64,000 nucleotides of DNA from Shewanella litorisediminis (GTDB lineage Bacteria; Pseudomonadota; Gammaproteobacteria; Enterobacterales; Shewanellaceae), in contig NZ_CP069213.1 in NCBI RefSeq assembly GCF_016834455.1, positions 1,426,501 to 1,490,500 of the forward strand. Reading direction: 5' to 3'. Under the pieces are notes generated by a model. It did not search any database and was not told the DNA's origin. It saw only the letters and a list, made by a program, of their open reading frames with translations. A program made the position numbers and the translations under genes. Of the stretch, positions 45,238 to 54,371 are shown in pieces. Position 1 is the stretch's first letter. The number at the start of each line of letters is the position of its first letter.

Positions 45238-45567
45238 ATGTTTGGAAAAGGCGGAATGGGCAACCTGATGAAGCAAGCCCAGATGATGCAGGAAAAAATG
45301 GCCAGAATGCAGGAAGAAATTGCCCGCATGGAAGTGACAGGTGAGTCTGGTGCCGGTCTGGTGAAAGTTACCATGACAGGTACTCATAACGTACGCAAAG
45401 TGGAAATCGACCCAAGCCTGCTGGAAGACGATAAAGAACTGCTGGAAGATCTGGTGGCTGCGGCCTGCAATGATGCGGCCCGCCGGGTTGAAGAAAATCA
45501 AAAAGCCAAGATGGCCGAAGTGACCGGCGGCATGCAACTGCCACCCGGCATGAAGATGCCATTCTGA
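45238..45567 (+). CDS. ybaB: YbaB/EbfC nucleoid-associated protein
   Basis: A 109-residue small DNA-binding protein. It has the [38 protein letters not shown] segment and [20 protein letters not shown] core of the YbaB/EbfC family. It forms dimeric tweezers on DNA and is conserved between dnaX and recR, as here. AAAGAGA lies before the ATG. The 141-base gap from dnaX holds a GC-rich hairpin near 45197-45212 with no T-run. Confidence 0.95.
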   Translation: MFGKGGMGNLMKQAQMMQEKMARMQEEIARMEVTGESGAGLVKVTMTGTHNVRKVEIDPSLLEDDKELLEDLVAAACNDAARRVEENQKAKMAEVTGGMQLPPGMKMPF

Positions 45568-45580
45568 GGAAAGGCCGGCG

Positions 45581-46180
45581 ATGAAATTCAGTCCGCTGGT
45601 GGATGAGCTTATCCAGAGCCTGCGTTGCCTGCCCGGCGTGGGGCCCAAATCGGCCCAGCGCATGGCCTTTGCCCTGCTCGAAAGCGATCGCAGAGCGGGC
45701 ATACGTTTGGCCGACACCCTGTCGCGAGCCATGAGTGAGGTGGGTCACTGCCAGAAGTGCCGTACTTTCACCGAAGAGCCTTTGTGCCCGATTTGCTCGA
45801 GTAGCAGACGCGGAGAAGCCGACACCCTGTGTGTGGTGGAAACCCCGGCGGACGTGCTGGCTATCGAGTCCGGCGGTCATTTTCAGGGGCGCTACTTTGT
45901 GCTGCAGGGGCATTTGTCACCCCTGGATGGCATTGGACCCGAGGAGCTGGGGCTGTCGTTGCTTGAAGGCCAATTGGGTGGCGGAGGTATCAGCGAGCTG
46001 ATTTTGGCTACCAATCCCACAGTGGAAGGGGATGCCACGGCCCATTACATAGCCGACATTGCCCGTCGTGCAGGTGTTGCCGTCAGCCGGATTGCCCACG
46101 GCGTACCAGTGGGCGGAGAGCTCGAATACGTAGACAGCACCACCCTGGCACTGAGCTTTAACGGCCGTTTGCCCCTCTGA
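45581..46180 (+). CDS. recR: Recombination mediator RecR
   Basis: A 199-residue component of the RecFOR pathway that loads RecA onto gapped DNA. It has the HhH motif ([21 protein letters not shown]), a four-cysteine zinc finger ([16 protein letters not shown]) and a Toprim domain starting [14 protein letters not shown]. It starts 13 bases after ybaB. A strong terminator follows. Confidence 0.97.
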   Translation: MKFSPLVDELIQSLRCLPGVGPKSAQRMAFALLESDRRAGIRLADTLSRAMSEVGHCQKCRTFTEEPLCPICSSSRRGEADTLCVVETPADVLAIESGGHFQGRYFVLQGHLSPLDGIGPEELGLSLLEGQLGGGGISELILATNPTVEGDATAHYIADIARRAGVAVSRIAHGVPVGGELEYVDSTTLALSFNGRLPL

Positions 46181-46194
46181 CTCTGATTTTTATA

Positions 46195-46225
46195 AAGGCC
46201 CCGCTTTGTCGGGGCTTTTTTGTTG
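46195..46225 (+). terminator. Intrinsic terminator of recR
   Basis: GCCCC/GGGGC stem (46198-46215) with A-run to the left and a T-rich tract to the right, 15 bases after recR. Confidence 0.8.
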
Positions 46226-46360
46226 TTTTTTTATCCGCTTGAGCCTCTCTGGTTCAGTGCCCCTTGAAAAGAGTTTCAACGCCCCCATTTCAGTTCTATC
46301 CGGGCGATGAGCCCCACATACCTGAATGTTTTTGTAACACTGAAAGAAAAGGGAACTGAG

Positions 46361-48274
46361 ATGTCGCATCAAGAAACCCATGGTTTTCAAACAGAAGTCA
46401 AACAGCTTTTGCATTTGATGATCCACTCTTTGTACTCCAACAAAGAAATCTTTTTGCGTGAATTGGTCTCCAATGCCGCCGACGCCGCCGACAAGCTGCG
46501 TTACCTGGCGCTGACCAACGACAGCCTGTACGAAGGTGACGGCGAGCTGCGGGTGCGCGTGAGCGCCGACAAAGACAAGGGCACTGTGACCATTGAAGAC
46601 AATGGCATAGGTATGACCCGCGACGGCGTTATCGAGCATCTCGGTACCATCGCCAAGTCGGGTACCGCCGAGTTCTTTAAAACCCTTTCCGGCGACAGCG
46701 CCAAAGACTCGCAGCTCATTGGCCAGTTCGGGGTCGGTTTCTACTCGGCCTTTATCGTCGCCAAGCGCGTTGAAGTGTTCACCCGCGCCGCAGGCCACAA
46801 CGCCGACGAAGGCGTGAAGTGGGAGTCGGAAGGTGAAGGTAACTTCAGCGTGGAAACCATCACCAAGGCAGACCGCGGTACCAAAATCGTGCTGCATCTG
46901 CGTGACGAAGAAAAAGAGTTTGCCGATGACTGGCGTCTTCGTTCCATCATCACCAAGTACTCAGACCATATCTCCATTCCGGTAGAGATGTACCAGGAAG
47001 GCACCCCTGAGCGCGATGGTCCAGATGGCGAGAAAATTCTTGCCACTGAAGGTCAGTGGAAAGCGATGAACAAGGCTACCGCACTGTGGACCCGCAGTAA
47101 GTCAGAGGTGAGCGACGACGAATACAAAGAGTTTTACAAGCATATCTCCCACGACTATGCCGACCCGCTTGACTGGAGTCATAACAAGGTTGAAGGGAAT
47201 CAGGAATATACCAGCCTGCTGTATATCCCGGCCAAAGCGCCCTGGGATCTGTGGAACCGTGACCGCAAGCATGGTCTCAAGCTCTTCGTGCAGCGGGTGT
47301 TCATCATGGATGACGCCGAGCAGTTTATGCCATCTTACCTGCGTTTCGTACAGGGCCTGATTGACTCCAACGATTTGCCGTTGAACGTGAGCCGCGAAAT
47401 CCTGCAGGACAACAAGGTCACCCGCAACTTGCGTCAGGCCCTGACCAAGCGCGTGCTGTCTATGTTGGAAAAGCTGGCCAAGGACGACGCGGACAAGTAT
47501 CAGCAGTTCTGGGCCGAGTTCGGTACCGTGCTCAAAGAAGGTCCGGCGGAAGATTTTGCCAACCGCGAGCGTATCGCCGGATTGCTGCGTTTCGCTTCGA
47601 CTCACACTGGCGATGCCACACCTTCAGTGTCGCTGGATGATTACATTGGCCGTATGAAGGAAGGGCAGGAAAAGATTTACTACATAGTGGCCGACAGCCA
47701 TGAGGCCGCAGCCAACAGCCCTCACCTGGAGCTTTTGAAGAAGAAGGGCATCGAGGTGCTGCTGCTGTCTGAGCGCATTGATGAGTGGCTGATTAGCCAT
47801 CTGCACGACTACAAAGAGAAGGCTCTGCACTCAGTGACCCGTGGCGATCTGGATCTCGGCGCACTGGAAGACGAGGCTGAAAAGGCCGCGCAGGAAAAAC
47901 TGGCTCAGGAGTCTGAGCCGCTGGTGGAGCGATTCAAGTCTGCCCTTGGGAACAAGGTCAGCGACGTGAAAATTACCACCCGTCTGACCGATACGCCCGC
48001 CTGTGTGGTAACAGGCGAAGGCGAGATGTCGAGCCAGATGATCAAACTGATGCAGGCGGCAGGCCAGCCAGTGCCTGAAACCAAGCCAACGCTTGAGCTC
48101 AACCCAACTCATCCGCTGGTGGCCCGTTTGGATAAAGAGCAGGATGAAGCGGCGTTTGCCCAGTGGGCGGAGATGCTGCTGGCGCAGGCTACCCTGTCTG
48201 AGCGTGGCAGCCTGGCCGACCCGTCGGCTTTCATCAAGCTGGTGAACCAGATGCTGCTTAAATCTGTCGGCTAA
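46361..48274 (+). CDS. htpG: Chaperone HtpG (Hsp90 family)
   Basis: A 637-residue Hsp90. ATP-binding Bergerat-fold motifs are [37 protein letters not shown] and [14 protein letters not shown]. The middle domain includes [38 protein letters not shown]. The start at 46361 is the family start. It assists folding of specific clients under heat and oxidative stress. No sigma-32-type -35/-10 pair is clearly visible in the 180-base region upstream. Confidence 0.97.
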   Translation: MSHQETHGFQTEVKQLLHLMIHSLYSNKEIFLRELVSNAADAADKLRYLALTNDSLYEGDGELRVRVSADKDKGTVTIEDNGIGMTRDGVIEHLGTIAKSGTAEFFKTLSGDSAKDSQLIGQFGVGFYSAFIVAKRVEVFTRAAGHNADEGVKWESEGEGNFSVETITKADRGTKIVLHLRDEEKEFADDWRLRSIITKYSDHISIPVEMYQEGTPERDGPDGEKILATEGQWKAMNKATALWTRSKSEVSDDEYKEFYKHISHDYADPLDWSHNKVEGNQEYTSLLYIPAKAPWDLWNRDRKHGLKLFVQRVFIMDDAEQFMPSYLRFVQGLIDSNDLPLNVSREILQDNKVTRNLRQALTKRVLSMLEKLAKDDADKYQQFWAEFGTVLKEGPAEDFANRERIAGLLRFASTHTGDATPSVSLDDYIGRMKEGQEKIYYIVADSHEAAANSPHLELLKKKGIEVLLLSERIDEWLISHLHDYKEKALHSVTRGDLDLGALEDEAEKAAQEKLAQESEPLVERFKSALGNKVSDVKITTRLTDTPACVVTGEGEMSSQMIKLMQAAGQPVPETKPTLELNPTHPLVARLDKEQDEAAFAQWAEMLLAQATLSERGSLADPSAFIKLVNQMLLKSVG

Positions 48275-48282
48275 ACTGATTG

Positions 48283-48312
48283 CGGGGGCGAATGCCCCCG
48301 TTTGTCTTTTTG
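48283..48312 (+). terminator. Intrinsic terminator of htpG
   Basis: CGGGGGC/GCCCCCG stem with a GAAT loop followed by TTTGTCTTTTTG, ten bases after htpG. Confidence 0.78.
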
Positions 48313-48345
48313 ATAATAGCTTTTTTACATTCAGGGGAAGCACCT

Positions 48346-49221
48346 ATGACTCAAGGGATACCTCAACAGGCAGATGCTGCCATGGCTGGCGTGGCGCTGA
48401 CCCGGGACAATATCCAGTCAGTGCTGGAAAAATCGCTCGAAGCGCCCATTGTGTTGAGTTTCTTCGCGCCGTCACACCCGGACAGCGTGGCTATGAATGC
48501 CCGTTTGGCTCAGCTCATCAACGGCCGCGGTGTGTTGGCCACAGTGAACTGTGAAACCGAGATGGAAATAGCGTCCTATTTTCGCATTCAGGCGCTGCCA
48601 ACCGTGTTGGTGATTAGCCAGGGCCAGCCGGTTGACGGCTTTGCCGGGGATAAAACCGATGCGGAGCTCGATGCCTTGCTGGCTCAGCATTTACCTCAGG
48701 CCTGGAAACAAGTATTGCAGCAGGCAAGGCAAGCGCTGGCCGATGGCAAAGGGGCCGATGCCTTAGCGCTTCTTAAAAGCATCGAAATGGATTCCACAGC
48801 TATAGGCGCCGAGTGGGCGCTGCTGATGGCAGAAGCGGAAATTGTGCAAGGCGAGCTCAGCAACGCCGAGCAGCGTCTGGCGTTGGTGGGTCTTGCCGAT
48901 CAGGATGCGTATTTTCAAAGCCTCAAGGCAAAACTGGCGCTGGCCAGGGAAGCGGCAGACACCCCGGAAGTCAGGGAGCTGCAGAGCCGATTCGCCGACT
49001 CGCCTGACAATCATCCGCTTCGCATTGAACTTGCCAAGGCGTTGGCCCAGGCCAAGCGTGAAGAAGAAGCACTTGAGCTGCTTTATGACGTGCTTAAACG
49101 GGATTTAGGGGCCGAAGGCGGTGAAATAAAACAAGCGTTTATGGGCATTTTAACGGCGATGGGGCAGGGCAGCAGTATTGCCAACAGCTTCAGACGTAAG
49201 CTTTACAGCCTGCTTTATTGA
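48346..49221 (+). CDS. cnoX: Chaperedoxin CnoX/YbbN-like protein
   Basis: A 291-residue protein. The N-terminal thioredoxin-like domain is TRDNIQSVLEKSLEAPIVLSFFAPSHPDSVAMNARL. A C-terminal TPR-like region follows (EWALLMAEAEIVQGELSNAEQRLALVG, NHPLRIELAKALAQAKREEEALELL). Where thioredoxin has WCGPC this protein has APSHPDS with no cysteine, so it cannot do dithiol redox. In E. coli CnoX (SQHC) is a holdase that protects proteins from bleach oxidation and hands them to GroEL/DnaK. Its place beside htpG fits a chaperone role. Confidence 0.88.
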   Translation: MTQGIPQQADAAMAGVALTRDNIQSVLEKSLEAPIVLSFFAPSHPDSVAMNARLAQLINGRGVLATVNCETEMEIASYFRIQALPTVLVISQGQPVDGFAGDKTDAELDALLAQHLPQAWKQVLQQARQALADGKGADALALLKSIEMDSTAIGAEWALLMAEAEIVQGELSNAEQRLALVGLADQDAYFQSLKAKLALAREAADTPEVRELQSRFADSPDNHPLRIELAKALAQAKREEEALELLYDVLKRDLGAEGGEIKQAFMGILTAMGQGSSIANSFRRKLYSLLY

Positions 49222-49350
49222 ATAAAAGTCTGCGCCGACTTTGGCACTTTTTTGTGCCAACTGAGGCTAAAGTCGAAAGCGCAGGCCTTCTAAAGCGCGG
49301 GTTTATGTGCGAAGATCGCCGCCCTAAGAAGAATATCGATGCGAATTTAA

Positions 49351-50007
<657 letters not shown>

Positions 50008-50030
50008 TAGCCAGAGATCGCACTTTGTAG

Positions 50031-50063
50031 AAAAGCCTGTGAAAACAGGCTTTTTTGTTTTTT
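50031..50063 (+). terminator. Intrinsic terminator of adk
   Basis: AGCCTGT/ACAGGCT stem (50034-50051) with four-base loop and a T-rich tail, about 25 bases after adk. Confidence 0.88.
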
Positions 50064-50108
50064 AGCCTATGGTAGGCTAAGCCAAAGTTTGCCAATTTGA
50101 GGTGAGAT

Positions 50109-51110
50109 GTGAGCCAGGAACAGCCAATGTTTGGAGTACTCCTTGTCAATCTGGGCACCCCAGATGCCCCCGACGCCCCTTCCGTGCGCCGTTTTTTAAA
50201 GCAGTTTTTAAGCGATCCCAGGGTCGTGGATTTGTCTCCCTGGATCTGGAAGCCAATCCTGAATGGCATCATTCTCAACACCCGTCCCGCCAAAGTCGCC
50301 AAACTGTACCAGAGCATCTGGTGGGATGAGGGCTCGCCTCTGATGGTGATAAGTCAGCGTCAGCGAGAGAAGCTTGCCGCCGAACTGAGCAGCCTCTATG
50401 GCCATGAGGTTCCTGTTGCGCTGGGGATGAGTTATGGCTCACCGTCGCTGAGCCAGGGGCTGGAAAGCCTGAAGGCACAGGGCATAGACCGTGTGGTGGT
50501 GTTGCCGCTGTATCCTCAGTACTCCTGCTCGACGGTAGCCAGTGTGTTCGACGGAGTTGCCGGGGTGCTCAAGTCATGGCGACGTCTGCCGGACTGGCGC
50601 ATGGTACGCGAGTATTATCGTCATCCGCTGTATATCCGGGCCTTGGCTGACTCTGTTCGTCGCCTGTGGGAGGCTGACGGCAAAGCTGAACTCTTACTGA
50701 TGTCGTTCCACGGTGTGCCGCTCAGATACATAACCGAAGGTGACCCCTATCAGGCCCAGTGCCAGGAAACCGCAAGACTCGTTGCCAAAGAGCTTGGCCT
50801 TGGCAACGACGAATGGCAGGTCTGTTTCCAGTCCCGCTTTGGCAAAGAAGAGTGGCTGACTCCCTATACCGACGAGTTGCTCGAGAGCCTGCCGGGCAAG
50901 GGGGTTAAGAAGGTGGACATTATGTGTCCTGCTTTTTCGGCAGATTGTCTCGAAACACTCGAAGAGATTGCCGAAGGGGGGAAAGAGTCCTTTATCCATG
51001 CCGGTGGCGAGCAATACAGGGTTATTCCCTGCCTGAACGACGACGATGGCCATATCCGATTGCTGGCGGAACTGGTCAGGGAACAGAGCCTCGGCTGGCA
51101 AGTTGGCTGA
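50109..51110 (+). CDS. hemH: Ferrochelatase HemH
   Basis: A 333-residue enzyme that inserts Fe2+ into protoporphyrin IX, the last step of heme synthesis. VLLVNLGTPDAPD, the SFHGVPLRYITEGDPY catalytic-His segment and the GKEEWLTPYTDELLESL glutamate motif are present. It starts at GTG 50109 with GAGGTGAGAT upstream; an ATG a few codons on is also possible. Shewanella makes many cytochromes c, so demand on HemH is high. Confidence 0.96.
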   Translation: MSQEQPMFGVLLVNLGTPDAPDAPSVRRFLKQFLSDPRVVDLSPWIWKPILNGIILNTRPAKVAKLYQSIWWDEGSPLMVISQRQREKLAAELSSLYGHEVPVALGMSYGSPSLSQGLESLKAQGIDRVVVLPLYPQYSCSTVASVFDGVAGVLKSWRRLPDWRMVREYYRHPLYIRALADSVRRLWEADGKAELLLMSFHGVPLRYITEGDPYQAQCQETARLVAKELGLGNDEWQVCFQSRFGKEEWLTPYTDELLESLPGKGVKKVDIMCPAFSADCLETLEEIAEGGKESFIHAGGEQYRVIPCLNDDDGHIRLLAELVREQSLGWQVG

Positions 51111-51360
51111 TGCGGCTTTGCTCATCACTGGTCAGCGTCTTAAAATATGATAGAATCTGCCGCCTTTGAGCCGGGCGGCGGTATTTGCAGCTCTCTTTTG
51201 CGTGGATCTCCCAGCCTTTTGGCGATGAATATCACTCCGGCCTAAAATCAATTTTACTTGTTTAAGTCTGGTGCCAGGCAGGGCTCCGGGTCTGATGTGC
51301 ATGGATGCGGCAAGTGCAACTCTGCCATAGTGCAAATAGGCAAAGAACAGAGATCCCGTT

Positions 51361-52665
51361 ATGAAGTTTCCTGGCCAGCGCAAGTCAAAACATTACTTCC
51401 CCGTCAATACCCGAGATCCGCTGCTTGAGCAGTTGACTCAGCAACCTCAGCCAACGCAGACCTATATCAGCGGCATCGATCAAACCCTGGTGGACATTGA
51501 AGCCAAGGTCGCTGAAGACTTGTTGGTGCGCTATCAGTTACCCAAAGGTAATTCCACCCTGATTGATGATGCAACCGCCCATGCGCTCTACGAGGAGCTC
51601 AAGCGCGATAATCTTATCAGTGACGAGTTTGCCGGTGGCACCATTGGTAACACTGTGCACAACTACTCCATTTTGGCTGATGATAGATCAGTGCTTTTTG
51701 GGGTGATGAGTAAGTCCATTGAGGTGGGCAGCTACGCCTATCGCTACCTGTGCCACACCTCATCCAAGGTCGACCTGAATCACCTGCAACCGGTAGATGG
51801 CCCTATTGGTCGCTGTTTCACTCTGATTTCAGATTGCGGCGAGCGTACCTTTGCCATCAGCAAGGGGGCCATGGACAAGCTCTCTCCAGACTTTATCGAT
51901 AAGGATGTGGTGCAGGGCAGTGCCGCGCTGGTGTTGACTGCCTATCTGATGCGTGCCGCCGAGGGCGATGGCATGAGCCAGGCAGCGCTCAAGGCCATTG
52001 AATACGCCAAAGCAGCCGATGTGCCCGTGGTCCTGACTCTGGGTACCCGTTTCCTCATTCAGGAAGATCCGGTCTGGTGGCAGGCCTTTATTCGCGATAA
52101 CGTCACTATCCTGGCGATGAACGAAGACGAGGGCGAGGCCCTGACGGGGTTTGCCGACCCACTGCTTGCCAGTGAGGCGGCGCTGGAATGGTGTGATATG
52201 GTGCTGACCACGGCGGGCCCCATTGGTCTTTACACTGCAGGTTATACCGAAGACAGCGACAAGCGCGAAACCAGCCACACTCTGCTGCCAGGTGCCATTC
52301 CCGAGTTCAACCGCTTTGAGTTCTCCCGCCCGATGCGAAAGCGTGATTGCCGCGAACCTATCAAGGTGTATGCGCACATTTCGCCCTATATGGGAGGTCC
52401 TGAGCAAATCCGTAATACCAATGGTGCCGGTGATGGTGCGCTCTCGGCGCTGCTCCATGACCTGGCGGCGAATAATTTCCACAAGGTCAATGTCCCCGGC
52501 TCCAGCAAGCACAGAAACGAAGGGCTCTGCTATTCGTCATTCTCGCAGATCTGCAAATATGCAAACCGTGTAGCCTATGAAGTGCTGGCCCAGCACAGTC
52601 CAAGACTCTCCAGAGCATTGCCGGAAAGGGAAGACAGCCTGGAAGAATCATACTGGGAGCGTTAA
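51361..52665 (+). CDS. gsk: Inosine-guanosine kinase Gsk
   Basis: A 434-residue PfkB-family kinase that phosphorylates inosine and guanosine for purine salvage. The catalytic signature is NTNGAGDGALSALLHDL, and SKHRNEGLCYSSFSQICKYANRVAYEVLAQHSPRLSRALP is a distinctive Gsk C-terminal segment. E. coli Gsk is also 434 residues and also follows adk-hemH-(aes). The 250-base upstream region has a -10-like TATGAT near 51147. Confidence 0.95.
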   Translation: MKFPGQRKSKHYFPVNTRDPLLEQLTQQPQPTQTYISGIDQTLVDIEAKVAEDLLVRYQLPKGNSTLIDDATAHALYEELKRDNLISDEFAGGTIGNTVHNYSILADDRSVLFGVMSKSIEVGSYAYRYLCHTSSKVDLNHLQPVDGPIGRCFTLISDCGERTFAISKGAMDKLSPDFIDKDVVQGSAALVLTAYLMRAAEGDGMSQAALKAIEYAKAADVPVVLTLGTRFLIQEDPVWWQAFIRDNVTILAMNEDEGEALTGFADPLLASEAALEWCDMVLTTAGPIGLYTAGYTEDSDKRETSHTLLPGAIPEFNRFEFSRPMRKRDCREPIKVYAHISPYMGGPEQIRNTNGAGDGALSALLHDLAANNFHKVNVPGSSKHRNEGLCYSSFSQICKYANRVAYEVLAQHSPRLSRALPEREDSLEESYWER

Positions 52666-52727
52666 CCCCGGTGAGCCCCATCTAACTGAACGTTATGGGG
52701 CTTTAAGCAGGCAAGAAAACAGATATG

Positions 52728-52754
52728 AAAAAGGCGCCCATGGCGCCTTTTTTT
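52728..52754 (+). terminator. Bidirectional terminator between gsk and the symporter gene
   Basis: AAGGCGCC/GGCGCCTT stem flanked by AAA and TTTTTTT; it serves convergent gsk and the minus-strand symporter gene. Confidence 0.87.
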
Positions 52755-52836
52755 ATACTTCATGTTTTAACGAAGATCTTATTAACCAAGCGGTGTGGGG
52801 ATATTTCACCCCGCAACACATTTTCCCAACAGGCGT

Positions 52837-54150
52837 TTATTCGCCGCGATGGACCTCTGCTTCAAAGCTACCCGCTGTTTTACCTGCCTTGGGGTCGTTG
52901 AAGACGGCTTCATTGAGGGCGCCTTCGGACTTGGCAATCACCACTGTGGCCACAGTATCACCCGTAACGTTTACTGCGGTACGCACCATATCGAGCATAC
53001 GGTCCACACCCAAAATGAGGGCAATGCCTTCCACGGGCAAACCAACCTGATTGAGCACCATGGCAAGCATCACCAGGCCTACGCCAGGCACGCCTGCTGT
53101 ACCGATTGAGGCCAGTGTGGCTGTCATCACGACCATGGCATAGTCGGTAATGGTCAGGTCGATACCAAACACCTGGGCAATAAACACAGTTGCTACGCCC
53201 TGCATAATGGCAGTGCCATCCATGTTGATGGTAGCGCCCAGAGGCAGGGTGAAAGATGCCACCTTGTTATCGGCGCCCAGACGATGCTCAGAGGCTTCCA
53301 TGGTCACAGGCAGTGTGGCGTTAGAACTGGCTGTGCTGAAGGCAAACAGCTGCACGTCACGCATTTTACGGATGAACATCAGTGGGCTGAGACCCGAGAA
53401 GAGCTTAAGCAAGGTCGGATACACCACGAACCCGTGGAACAGCAATACCACCAACACCAGCATGAAGTATTTAATCACGCTCTCGAGGGTTTCCATGCCA
53501 AGGGTCAGTGCCAGTTTCCCCATCAGGGCAAACACACCGTAGGGAGCCAGCTGCATGATCAGGGTAACCACGCGCATGATGACTTCGTTGAGGTCATCAA
53601 ACAGGGCTGCGACACGGCGACCACGTTCACCAATATGTGAAATCGCGAATCCGAAAATTACCGCAAAAATAATGATTTGCAGCATATTTCCTTCGCTCAG
53701 TGCTTTCATCGGGTTTGATGGCACTATGTTGATCAGCACATCCGCCAGACTGGGAGCTTCTTTGGCGGAATACTGCATACTTTCGGATGCAAGCGAGGCA
53801 TTTCCGGGCTGGACAATGACGGCGGCAGAGATGGCCACTACCAGTGCGATGGCCGTGGTAAACAGATAAAAAGCGAGTGTTTTACCGCCTAATCTGCCTA
53901 ATTTGGAAGGTTCACTCAGAGAGCAGGTCCCGCAGACCAGGGAAATAAATACCAGAGGCACAACCAACATCTTGAGACTGTTGATAAATATAGTGCCTAT
54001 CACATGGAAAAAACCCTCGGTGATATAGTCCTGAACCCACTCACTGCCACCGAAAAAATTACGAAGGAGCAAACCTATTAAAATACCGGCACCCATGCCG
54101 ATTAAGATCTTGCCTGTCAGGCCAATTTTACTGGATTGTGCAGCAGCCAT
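52837..54150 (-). CDS. Dicarboxylate/amino acid:cation symporter (DAACS family)
   Basis: A 437-residue transporter with eight predicted helices and two re-entrant loops. The hallmark motifs of the GltP/DctA/SstT family are SLKMLVVPLVFISLVCG, AFSTASSNATLPVTME (serine-rich HP1 loop), LPLGATINMDGTAI (TM7 NMDGT sodium/substrate motif) and GIPGVG-like GTAGVPGVGLVM. It imports dicarboxylates or acidic amino acids with Na+ or H+. NMDGT with SSNATLP in place of SSxTLP does not by itself tell DctA from GltP. The start is ATG 54150. Confidence 0.93.
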   Translation of the reverse strand: MAAAQSSKIGLTGKILIGMGAGILIGLLLRNFFGGSEWVQDYITEGFFHVIGTIFINSLKMLVVPLVFISLVCGTCSLSEPSKLGRLGGKTLAFYLFTTAIALVVAISAAVIVQPGNASLASESMQYSAKEAPSLADVLINIVPSNPMKALSEGNMLQIIIFAVIFGFAISHIGERGRRVAALFDDLNEVIMRVVTLIMQLAPYGVFALMGKLALTLGMETLESVIKYFMLVLVVLLFHGFVVYPTLLKLFSGLSPLMFIRKMRDVQLFAFSTASSNATLPVTMEASEHRLGADNKVASFTLPLGATINMDGTAIMQGVATVFIAQVFGIDLTITDYAMVVMTATLASIGTAGVPGVGLVMLAMVLNQVGLPVEGIALILGVDRMLDMVRTAVNVTGDTVATVVIAKSEGALNEAVFNDPKAGKTAGSFEAEVHRGE

Positions 54151-54371
54151 AGATTTTCCTGTTTATTTTTTGTGCTTTTGTGTTTTGGCGCACAAAAGCC
54201 TAGCAAGAAAGCGGTGCCGAGGAAACGGGCAATTAACTAAAGTTTTCTGGTAAAACCACGAAATAAAAGAATCGGGTAATAGAAAAGTTACATGAAAATT
54301 GTGTATTGTTAGCCTATAAGTAAGAAGCGGAATGCTTGAGTATTTTAACTAGAGTAACAGGGAGTCTGACA

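Noticed and set aside
49241-49260. Terminator after cnoX
   Set aside because: TTGGCAC/GTGCCAA arms are present but the T-run is in the loop, not after the stem.
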